NCBI GenBank assembly: GCA_017555685.1
Contig: JAFZFW010000153.1
Location: forward strand, 1 to 7,753
Length of the DNA: 7,753 bases
Direction of reading: 5' to 3'
DNA from: Methanocorpusculum sp.
Lineage (GTDB): Archaea; Halobacteriota; Methanomicrobia; Methanomicrobiales; Methanocorpusculaceae
This document shows positions 1-5,083 of the stretch, piece by piece; within the stretch, counting starts at the first letter, position 1; every line of letters begins with the position of its first letter. A program made the position numbers and the translations under genes. The notes under the pieces are model-generated. The model had not been told where the DNA came from, searched no databases, and was given only the letters and a program-made list of their open reading frames with translations.

Positions 1-829
1 CAACTACGGAGCTACCCGCCTTGCACTTTCCCGTGCACTCGACAAGTTCCCGGATGCAGCAACCGTCTTAAAGGAGAAGGACAGAGCAGCACACGGTGTT
101 ATGGGATTCAAGGTACACAGACTCTGGAACCCGCCGTACCTCCAGGTCGCTATGGATTTAGTCGACATGAGACAGGTCGAGCGTGTTTTAACCAGCGTTC
201 CGCAGAACGATCACGTTATCTTCGAGGCAGGAACTCCGCTTATCAAACAGTTCGGTCTTGCAGTCATTGGTGAGATCAGAAAGATCCGCCCGAACTGCTT
301 CATTGTTGCAGACTTAAAGACCTTAGATACCGGAAACCTTGAGGCACGTATGGTCTCCAACGCAGGCGGAGATGCAGCTGTTGTGTCCGGTCTTGCACCA
401 ATCGAGACTATCGCAGCATTCATTAAGGAAGCAAAGAAGTGCGGTATCTACGCAATCATCGACATGCTCAATGTTGAAGAGCCGGCAAAACTCATCGAGA
501 AGCTCGGCGAGATGGGCGGCAAAGCACTCCTTCCGCAGTATGTTGAGATGCACCGCGCAATCGACAAGGAAGCATCCGGTGAGTACAGCTGGGGAGACAT
601 CGTTAAGATTAAGGAAGTCGGCCAGAAGTACGGTGCAAAGATTCTTGTCGCAACTGCAGGCGGTATCAGACAGCCGGTTGTCAAGAAGGCAATCGCAGCA
701 GGAGCAGACATTGTTGTTGTCGGCCGTGCAATCACTGCAAGCAAAGACATCAAGAACGCTGCAGAGAGTTTCCTCGCAGAACTTGACTCGGAAGAGATTG
801 ATCAGTTCCGTGTCATGACTGATTTCTGA
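1..829 (+). CDS. fae-hps: Bifunctional formaldehyde-activating enzyme / 3-hexulose-6-phosphate synthase (3' part)
   Basis: The reading frame is open from the window edge (first full codon at base 2), so the 5' end is missing. The first 30 or so residues match the end of a Fae domain; from about base 116 (HRLWNPPYLQVAMDL) the Hps domain follows. Visible Hps hallmarks are EAGTPLIK, the phosphate-sugar active-site stretch ADLKTLDTGN, SGLAP, DMLNVEEP, HRAID, AGGIR and GADIVVVGRAIT, ending DQFRVMTDF. The Fae part condenses formaldehyde with tetrahydromethanopterin. The Hps part interconverts ribulose-5-phosphate plus formaldehyde and hexulose-6-phosphate; in methanogens the fusion is thought to run towards pentose phosphate synthesis while Fae captures the released formaldehyde. 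It is a soluble cytosolic enzyme. A hairpin with a T-rich tail follows directly. The last 11 codons recur 169 bp downstream. Identification is by recognised motifs and is very secure. Confidence 0.95.
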   Translation, partial: NYGATRLALSRALDKFPDAATVLKEKDRAAHGVMGFKVHRLWNPPYLQVAMDLVDMRQVERVLTSVPQNDHVIFEAGTPLIKQFGLAVIGEIRKIRPNCFIVADLKTLDTGNLEARMVSNAGGDAAVVSGLAPIETIAAFIKEAKKCGIYAIIDMLNVEEPAKLIEKLGEMGGKALLPQYVEMHRAIDKEASGEYSWGDIVKIKEVGQKYGAKILVATAGGIRQPVVKKAIAAGADIVVVGRAITASKDIKNAAESFLAELDSEEIDQFRVMTDF

Positions 830-833
830 GCGC
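796..833 (+). repeat. Direct repeat copy 1: end of fae-hps coding sequence
   Basis: These 38 bases hold the last codons and stop of fae-hps plus four bases beyond it. They match 965-1002 at 37 of 38 positions. The single difference is T/C in an aspartate codon, which is synonymous. After the shared GAGCGC the two copies diverge: this one continues into the terminator hairpin, the other into the right arm of a large inverted repeat. Confidence 0.9.
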
Positions 834-864
834 AAGAGAATTCTTCTCTTGTTTTTCTTTTTCT
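834..864 (+). terminator. Hairpin plus T-tract terminator of fae-hps
   Basis: AAGAGAA (834-840) and TTCTCTT (844-850) form a 7-bp stem with a TTC loop. A T-rich tract, GTTTTTCTTTTTC, follows at once. It begins 4 nt after the fae-hps stop codon and is a plausible 3' end for that transcript, since archaeal termination depends mainly on the T-tract. Confidence 0.65.
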
Positions 865-905
865 CACGTTTATCGTATAGTAGATACTCAGTTCCTGTAC
901 ATTCT

Positions 906-1053
906 GGCTAAGCCGTCAGGCGCATGCCGGACAGGCGTCGCAGGAATACGGGCGCTTGGTAGCTGATTGACCAGTTCCGTGTCATGACTGATTTCTGAGC
1001 GCCCGTATGCCCGCGACGCCTATGGGGCGTGCGGGGACTTCGTCCCCTTAGCC
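906..1053. repeat. Long imperfect inverted repeat in the fae-hps/nim-like gap
   Basis: The arms 933-956 and 998-1021 pair at 22 of 24 positions. The pairing continues outward imperfectly: 922-933 against 1021-1032 with 9 of 12 pairs counting one wobble, and the ends GGCTAAG (906-912) against CTTAGCC (1047-1053). The right arm has an extra small hairpin, GGGGACTTCGTCCCC (1033-1047). The 41-base loop carries most of the duplicated fae-hps tail. The segment is visibly more GC-rich than its A/T-rich flanks. No open reading frame of note lies inside. It could be a small non-autonomous mobile element or REP-like dispersed repeat, a rearrangement scar, or a structured RNA. A T8 run at 1086-1093 lies 32 bases beyond it. 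Nothing else supportable is visible between 1054 and the promoter near 1131. Confidence 0.7.
965..1002 (+). repeat. Direct repeat copy 2: displaced fae-hps 3' end
   Basis: This is a second copy of the fae-hps 3' end, still readable as IDQFRVMTDF plus stop, but with no gene upstream of it. It sits in the loop and first bases of the right arm of the inverted repeat at 906-1053. It may be the remnant of a duplicated or deleted fae-hps copy, or a recombination scar. With only 11 codons left it is not a functional gene. Confidence 0.85.
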
Positions 1054-1130
1054 CCGGGGTGTTGAGTATATGGAATCTAAAATCCTTTTTTTTATAGTTC
1101 ATTTCCTTATTGAAGAAGAAAAACCTCCTT

Positions 1131-1139
1131 AAACTATAT
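1131..1139 (+). promoter_or_regulatory. TATA-like box for the Nim-like flavoprotein gene
   Basis: AAACTATAT is centred about 30 nt before the ATG at 1165. With the usual archaeal TATA-to-start spacing of about 25 nt, transcription would begin at or just before the start codon, giving a leaderless mRNA. No Shine-Dalgarno sequence is visible before 1165, which agrees. Confidence 0.4.
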
Positions 1140-1164
1140 CCCGCCTGCAAACCCACCATAATCT

Positions 1165-1653
1165 ATGTTTCGACCCATGCGCAGGATAAAACAGCAGCTT
1201 GCAGAAGAGGACGCCGTTTTCATCCTCGAAAACAGCACTGCGGGAGTTCTTGCACTCACCGGAGATGACGGCTATCCCTATACTGTCCCCTTAAGCTATG
1301 TCTACTCTGACAACCGTCTCATATTTCACAGCGCACGCGAAGGACACAAAATCGATGCCATACAAAACTGCAGTAAAGCATCCTTCTGCGTAATCGCAAA
1401 AGACGAGATTATCCCTGACGAATACACCACATACTTCAGAAGTGTAGTTGCTTTCGGACAAATCAGAATCCTTGCCCGCGAAGAAGCACGTGAGGCCGCA
1501 AAACTCCTCGGTGCCAAATACCGCCCGGGCTTTGCAGACGATCTCGCTGCCACTGTCGAACGAAACCTGGATAAAATGTGTGTCTTCGTACTCGAAATCG
1601 AACACATGACCGGAAAAGAGGCAATAGAACTCGTCCGCGCACAGAAACAATAA
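1165..1653 (+). CDS. Pyridoxamine 5'-phosphate oxidase-like FMN-binding protein, Nim-type
   Basis: The 162-residue protein belongs to the split-barrel flavin-binding group that includes 5-nitroimidazole-resistance (NimA-like) proteins and pyridoxamine-phosphate-oxidase relatives. The family pattern is clear: an MRRIKQQL start (residue 5 on), a small-residue strand with GVLALTGDDGYPYTVPLSYVY (split here by position 27-47), LIFHSAREGHKIDAI (52-66) and KASFCVI (71-77). His55 lies at the position of the conserved histidine of the LIFHSA motif, and the segment around GHK commonly contacts FMN phosphate. It is likely a cytosolic flavin-dependent reductase; the substrate is not inferable. Start 1165 is chosen because it fits the upstream TATA-like box; ATG 1177 (Met5) is an equally family-like start. 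It appears monocistronic, with a hairpin 26 nt after the stop. Confidence 0.85.
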   Translation: MFRPMRRIKQQLAEEDAVFILENSTAGVLALTGDDGYPYTVPLSYVYSDNRLIFHSAREGHKIDAIQNCSKASFCVIAKDEIIPDEYTTYFRSVVAFGQIRILAREEAREAAKLLGAKYRPGFADDLAATVERNLDKMCVFVLEIEHMTGKEAIELVRAQKQ

Positions 1654-1678
1654 ACAACACAAAACAGTTTTTCAAGGT

Positions 1679-1708
1679 ATGAAGGAGTACGGCCAGATAC
1701 TCCTTCAT
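1679..1708. terminator. Perfect 11-bp stem hairpin after the Nim-like gene
   Basis: ATGAAGGAGTA (1679-1689) and TACTCCTTCAT (1698-1708) pair perfectly around an 8-base loop, CGGCCAGA. It may mark the 3' end of the Nim-like transcript. There is no long T-tract after it, only the earlier GTTTTTC at 1668-1674, so a processing, stability or protein-binding role is equally possible. Confidence 0.4.
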
Positions 1709-1789
1709 GTTCATCTTAAACCACTCATTGGTTTTCCCATGAGAGGGTTTAGGGCGAAACATCGACCCATTAATTCAATGTGATGTAAT

Positions 1790-1801
1790 AGTATTAATAC
1801 T
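1790..1801. promoter_or_regulatory. 12-bp perfect palindrome, possible operator
   Basis: AGTATTAATACT is a perfect palindrome 68 nt before the next ATG, just upstream of the TATA-like boxes of the 1869 gene. That placement would suit a dimeric regulator. A/T-rich palindromes of this size also occur by chance, so the role is speculative. Confidence 0.25.
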
Positions 1802-1814
1802 CTCCCATGGATTC

Positions 1815-1842
1815 TCTTTAAAAACATCCACAATCCTTTATC
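1815..1842 (+). promoter_or_regulatory. Promoter region of the small GTKSIP protein gene
   Basis: Two TATA-like candidates are visible: CTTTAAAAA (1815-1823) and CCTTTATCC (centre about 1838). The second is about 31 nt before the ATG at 1869 and would give an almost leaderless mRNA. The first would give a leader of roughly 25 nt. I cannot decide between them from sequence alone. Confidence 0.35.
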
Positions 1843-1868
1843 CTGAGAGGACAACCTAAACTATAGAT

Positions 1869-2204
1869 ATGAAAAAGAAGATTCTTGGTGAATGGTACGG
1901 TACAAAATCCATCCCGCTTCTTGCCTCCGGTGAATGCAGACTCCTCTTCCGTGAAGACGGAACAGCCAAAGCAGACGGGAAAGTAAAAGTCCTTGGAGAA
2001 AAAATGGCAATCAGTACAGATAGTCTTTCCTGGGAGCACTGCGGAGAGAACCGTTTCTCCGGAACATACGGCACTTACCGGCTCGAATTCATCTTAGACG
2101 GGAGTGTTATCAAAACAACCGTAAACCCTTACCGAATGGGAGCAGTATCCAACCCGCGCTATGACATGAACATCCCGCTTGAGATGAAACGTATCAAACA
2201 GTAA
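1869..2204 (+). CDS. Small cytosolic protein of an unrecognised GTKSIP/NPYR family
   Basis: I do not recognise this 111-residue protein as a named family. It has no signal peptide or membrane segment and starts with a lysine-rich MKKK. Alternating hydrophobic and polar residues suggest a mostly beta structure. Key positions are GEWYGTKSIP (7-16), LLAS (17-20), a CR pair (23-24), DGTA (30-33), WEHCG (55-59) and NPYRMGAVSN (86-95). The same landmarks occur in the same order in the downstream protein at 2257-2805, so the two are paralogs from a tandem duplication. The early Gly-x-Trp recalls lipocalin-like small beta barrels, but this is only a resemblance. Strong amphipathic beta pattern, normal codon use and the conserved paralog make it a real gene. 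It has its own probable promoter and lies 52 nt before the paralog. Confidence 0.8.
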   Translation: MKKKILGEWYGTKSIPLLASGECRLLFREDGTAKADGKVKVLGEKMAISTDSLSWEHCGENRFSGTYGTYRLEFILDGSVIKTTVNPYRMGAVSNPRYDMNIPLEMKRIKQ

Positions 2205-2225
2205 CTCCGGTTTTCTATACCCCAA

Positions 2226-2248
2226 TCTTTTTTAGCTCTCCAAGAGAG
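2226..2248 (+). promoter_or_regulatory. T-rich/TATA-like box and small inverted repeat before the anchored paralog
   Basis: ATCTTTTTTAG lies about 27-30 nt before the ATG at 2257. It could be a TATA-like box, a T-tract terminator for the preceding gene, or both. CTCTC (2236-2240) and GAGAG (2244-2248) form a short inverted repeat between it and the start codon, a possible operator. No Shine-Dalgarno site is seen before 2257. Confidence 0.3.
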
Positions 2249-2256
2249 TATATTGT

Positions 2257-2805
2257 ATGGGTTTTGATATCTTTGCTGCCATCATGGCTGTCCTCTCCGT
2301 TCTCTCCTTTGGCGCAATCGGCGGGGCAGACATCACAGATGACCAAGTAATCATTGATGTCCCGTCCGGAACAACCGGGTTGCTGGCAGGACAGGAAACA
2401 TCTTCAGGAAGCTCTCCGGCCACCCCGCCGGAGACGAACAGTAACTCTCTTCCGGCAACTCCTGCAGAACAACCAGGAGCATCACTCATCGCCGGAACCT
2501 GGGAAGGAACAAAGAGTATTCCCTTTGTTGCATCTCTTTCCTGCCGTGCTGTTATCTCTGCAGACGGGACAGCACAGTTCAGCGGAGATGTCACCTCATC
2601 CATGTTCGGAGACCACACTTTCAGTGTTCCGGCATCCTGGGAATATCTGGGCGGCAGCAGTTTCAACACTGTAATTGAAGGCACTGATACAAAAATCACC
2701 TGTGACGGAACAAAGCTCACCTTCCCGGCAAACCCGTACCGTCTCGGTCTTGTTGACAATGAAATGGCAGATCAGAACTTTTCCATAGAACTCCGCCGGG
2801 TATAA
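2257..2805 (+). CDS. Membrane-anchored or secreted paralog of the GTKSIP/NPYR family
   Basis: This 182-residue protein has three parts. Residues 5-24 are a hydrophobic segment (FAAIMAVLSVLSFGAIGG) that could be a signal or N-terminal anchor; it unusually lacks a positively charged N-terminus. Residues 36-76 form a Ser/Thr/Pro/Gly-rich linker, typical of an extracellular stalk. Residues 78-182 form a domain homologous to the whole 1869-2204 protein: GTWEGTKSIPFVAS (80-93), CR (96-97), DGTA (103-106), WEY (128-130), NPYRLGLV (159-166) and a terminal basic strand. The frame has no alternative start upstream before a stop at 2233. It is the first gene of a tight cluster; MarC starts one base after its stop. 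I infer that the domain is displayed outside the cell while its paralog acts inside. The ligand or activity is unknown. Confidence 0.82.
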   Translation: MGFDIFAAIMAVLSVLSFGAIGGADITDDQVIIDVPSGTTGLLAGQETSSGSSPATPPETNSNSLPATPAEQPGASLIAGTWEGTKSIPFVASLSCRAVISADGTAQFSGDVTSSMFGDHTFSVPASWEYLGGSSFNTVIEGTDTKITCDGTKLTFPANPYRLGLVDNEMADQNFSIELRRV

Positions 2806-2806
2806 T

Positions 2807-3442
2807 ATGATAGAATATCTCCTCCCCATTCTTTCCGCGTGGTTTACGATGATTATCATTTTAGACCCGCTGCTGTCTGTTTCGATGTTCATCAACCTCA
2901 CGCAGCACCTGCATAAGGCAGAAGTCATCAAACAGGCATTCATCGCTACGTCGGTCGCCGGTATTCTCATGCTCTCCTTCCTGTTCTTCAATGACATCGT
3001 CTTTGATTTGCTGGGAATTGAGCTGGAAAGCTTCAAAGTCGCCGGAGGTGTGATTCTTTTCATCCTCGGTCTGCAGATTGTCTTAGGAATTGACATCGGC
3101 GGATCTTCTGCCGGACATAAAAGTCTGGCAAGTCCTGACCGGGTAGGAAAGAAAGCCATGGCAGGTGTTATTATTGGAACACCGATTATGTGCGGCCCGG
3201 GAGCGATTACTACTGTTATGATTTTAGGAGCGCAGGAAGGGCTGGTTGTCACACTTGCTGCAATTCTTTTAGCCCTTCTTTGTATCTGGCTGATTCTGGT
3301 CTTCTCCACCTACATTAAGCGGCTCTTAGGAGAAACGGTGCTTGTAATTCTCTCGAAGATTATGGGTCTGCTCTTAACAGCCATTGCTGTACACACCATC
3401 TGGACAGGAATCCTCGGTTTAATTGTACTCTCGGTGATTTAA
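2807..3442 (+). CDS. MarC family integral membrane protein
   Basis: The 211-residue protein matches the MarC (UPF0056) family of six-helix membrane proteins. Helices are visible at about residues 5-30, 42-62, 66-95, 117-141, 144-169 and 175-209. The family signatures are the N-terminal ILDPLLSV segment (18-25, with Asp20-Pro21) and GTPIMCGPGAITT (124-136), the second copy of the internal repeat. Length is normal for the family. The transported substrate is unknown, and the once-proposed role in multiple antibiotic resistance is not supported for the family. It begins one base after the preceding stop with no clear Shine-Dalgarno site, suggesting translational coupling. It overlaps the next gene by one base (TAATG). 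Confidence 0.93.
   Translation: MIEYLLPILSAWFTMIIILDPLLSVSMFINLTQHLHKAEVIKQAFIATSVAGILMLSFLFFNDIVFDLLGIELESFKVAGGVILFILGLQIVLGIDIGGSSAGHKSLASPDRVGKKAMAGVIIGTPIMCGPGAITTVMILGAQEGLVVTLAAILLALLCIWLILVFSTYIKRLLGETVLVILSKIMGLLLTAIAVHTIWTGILGLIVLSVI
3433..3437 (+). promoter_or_regulatory. Shine-Dalgarno site for the exonuclease-like gene
   Basis: GGTGA ends 4 nt before the ATG at 3442, inside the last codons of the MarC gene. It complements the usual archaeal 16S rRNA 3' end and fixes the start of the downstream gene. Confidence 0.6.
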
Positions 3443-4113
3443 TGGTAAAGTTTCCCACAGCAACCGAACTTCTGGTCTTTGACCTCGAAGCATATGTCCC
3501 GGAAGCAGACCGGAAGCGGAAAACCGGCGCATCCCTTGCAGTAAATCCCTTCCGCGAAGGACACACGCTATTAGGCGGAGTCTTCCACCTCACACGCCCA
3601 AGGCTTGGTGAAACTCTGACAAAACCCGCATTTGAACATCACTGGGTATGGGACGAAGGAGACGAGGCAGAGGTTGTCTCTTCCATCTACAACCTATTCT
3701 CCGGAATGCGGAAGCGTGCAAGTCTGAAAAAACAGCATCATGCAGACCCGGTTGTCGCAGGCGTCGGCATCGCACAGTTCGATATGCCCTGCATCCTTGC
3801 CAAATGCCTCGCACACGAAACAGCACCCGCTGATGAGATTTATGAAACCATCTGTAAAGTCCGTGTTGTGGATTTGGCAGTTGCCGGAATCGGATTTTTA
3901 CCGTCGAGCTCCCCGCTGCTGTATCCAAGAACCCATAACGCACTTGCCGACCGGTTTATCCCGGAACGGATAAAAAAACCAACAGGAAAAGTAGTCTGGG
4001 AGATGGCAGACGAAAAGGACTATGCAGGAATTGCTGCCCGCTGTGAGGGAGAAGTAAAGGAAATGGTGATTCTTGCAGAACGGATGCTTGCAGAATCACA
4101 GGTGAAAGAATGA
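3442..4113 (+). CDS. Predicted 3'-5' exonuclease-like protein, DEDD/RNase H fold (PolB-exonuclease related)
   Basis: The 223-residue soluble protein shows the arrangement of a DnaQ/PolB-type DEDD exonuclease. Exo I is LLVFDLEAY (10-18) with Asp14 and Glu16. Exo II is GVGIAQFDMPCIL (107-119) with Asp114. An Exo III-like helix lies near 199-210 (ARCEGEVKEM), where the usual Tyr-Cys-x-x-Asp pattern appears as Arg-Cys-Glu-Gly-Glu. The family would cut DNA or RNA from the 3' end with two metal ions. Here Glu204 stands where Asp is expected, so activity is uncertain. It may belong to the predicted PolB-like exonuclease family (Pfam DNA_pol_B_exo2 type); I infer this from motifs only. It sits inside a probable operon: one-base overlap with MarC, a GGTGA ribosome site, and a four-base ATGA overlap with the dehydrogenase. 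Confidence 0.65.
   Translation: MVKFPTATELLVFDLEAYVPEADRKRKTGASLAVNPFREGHTLLGGVFHLTRPRLGETLTKPAFEHHWVWDEGDEAEVVSSIYNLFSGMRKRASLKKQHHADPVVAGVGIAQFDMPCILAKCLAHETAPADEIYETICKVRVVDLAVAGIGFLPSSSPLLYPRTHNALADRFIPERIKKPTGKVVWEMADEKDYAGIAARCEGEVKEMVILAERMLAESQVKE
4100..4105 (+). promoter_or_regulatory. Shine-Dalgarno site for the 2-hydroxyacid dehydrogenase
   Basis: AGGTGA ends 4 nt before the ATG at 4110, within the end of the upstream gene. It is a strong archaeal ribosome-binding site and supports this start and translation from a shared mRNA. Confidence 0.65.
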
Positions 4114-5048
4114 AAATCGTTGGAATTGAACCACTGGGAGTAGAGATAGCTCTGCTCAATGAACTCGTGACAGGGCTGAATCCTGCTCCGGAGTTCATAT
4201 TTTATGAGAACCGTACAACAGATACTGAAGAACTCATCCGCCGCGGGGCAGATGCAGACATTATTATTCTCGCAAACCAGCCGATATCAGCAGAAGTAAT
4301 CGCCGGGTGGAGCCGCGTACAGATGATTGCTGTCGCATTTACCGGTGTTGACCACCTGGCACTTGACGCCTGTAAAAACCGTGGAATTGTAGTCTGTAAC
4401 TGTGCAGGATACTCGACTGCCGCTGTTGCCGACCTCGTGTTTGGTATGCTGATTTCCTGCTACCGTAACCTCATGCCCTGTGATGCTGCAGTCAAAGCAG
4501 GCGGAACAAAGGACGGGTTGATTGGTTTCGAGCTTGAAGGAAAGAAGTTCGGTGTGATAGGATGCGGGGCAATCGGTTCACGGGTTGCCCGGATTGCACA
4601 GGCATTCGGGTGTGAGGTCTATGCCTACTCGCGGACGCAGAAGGATATCGCAGGAGTCACTTTCACCGATCTGGAGACTCTGCTTTCTACCTGTGATATT
4701 GTATCACTCCACGTTCCGCTTACTGCAGAGACTCGCGGGCTTCTTGACGCCAAACGTCTTGCACTGATGAAGCCGTCTTCTGTTCTTATCAATACTGCAC
4801 GAGGCCCGGTAGTCGATAGCACAGCACTTACAGATGCACTCAACAGCAATGCGATTTCCGGCGCATGCATTGATGTCTTTGATACAGAACCACCGCTTTC
4901 TTTGGATATGCCGCTTCTTTCAGCAAAGAATCTTACTGCTGCTCCGCATATAGGATTTGCAACAAAAGAGGCACTGGTAAAGCGGGCAAAAATGGTTTTT
5001 GAAAATATTCAGGCGTTCTTAGACGGAAGTCCACAGAACCGTGTCTGA
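4110..5048 (+). CDS. D-isomer-specific 2-hydroxyacid dehydrogenase
   Basis: The 312-residue protein is a full-length member of the phosphoglycerate/glycerate/lactate dehydrogenase superfamily, without the C-terminal ACT domain of SerA. The substrate domain (about 1-100) holds the family stretch VAFTGVDHLALDA (75-87). The Rossmann domain follows with GCGAIG (151-156). The catalytic triad is visible as Arg231 (NTARGPVVD), Glu260 (DVFDTEPP) and His280 (APHIGFAT). It would interconvert a 2-keto acid and a D-2-hydroxy acid; the exact substrate is not inferable. After beta strand 2 the sequence is YAYSRTQ (171-177), so the acidic residue that normally binds NAD ribose is absent, which suggests NADP(H) use. 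The start is fixed by AGGTGA and the ATGA overlap with the preceding gene. Only a weak T-rich stretch follows the stop. Confidence 0.92.
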   Translation: MKIVGIEPLGVEIALLNELVTGLNPAPEFIFYENRTTDTEELIRRGADADIIILANQPISAEVIAGWSRVQMIAVAFTGVDHLALDACKNRGIVVCNCAGYSTAAVADLVFGMLISCYRNLMPCDAAVKAGGTKDGLIGFELEGKKFGVIGCGAIGSRVARIAQAFGCEVYAYSRTQKDIAGVTFTDLETLLSTCDIVSLHVPLTAETRGLLDAKRLALMKPSSVLINTARGPVVDSTALTDALNSNAISGACIDVFDTEPPLSLDMPLLSAKNLTAAPHIGFATKEALVKRAKMVFENIQAFLDGSPQNRV

Positions 5049-5083
5049 TACCTTTACCTTCTTTCGCGTCTAATATAACAGGA

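Noticed and set aside
323..835. Long minus-strand frame opposite fae-hps
   Set aside because: Its composition (very rich in Cys, Asp, Leu) is the antisense shadow of a strongly biased real gene.
906..1053. Integron attC site or CRISPR repeat as explanation of the inverted repeat
   Set aside because: No RYYYAAC/GTTRRRY core sites, no integrase nearby, and no regular repeat-spacer series.
908..1159. Minus-strand 83-codon frame across the inverted repeat
   Set aside because: It consists of low-complexity translation of the inverted repeat and A/T-rich promoter sequence, with no recognisable domain.
1463..1762. Minus-strand frame starting MFRPKPSH, echoing the MFRPM start of the Nim-like protein
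   Set aside because: Most of it is antisense to the Nim-like gene; the shared MFRP is four residues and probably chance.
2596..3309. 237-codon minus-strand frame opposite the NPYR paralog and MarC genes
   Set aside because: It is antisense to two well-supported genes and shows no family motifs.
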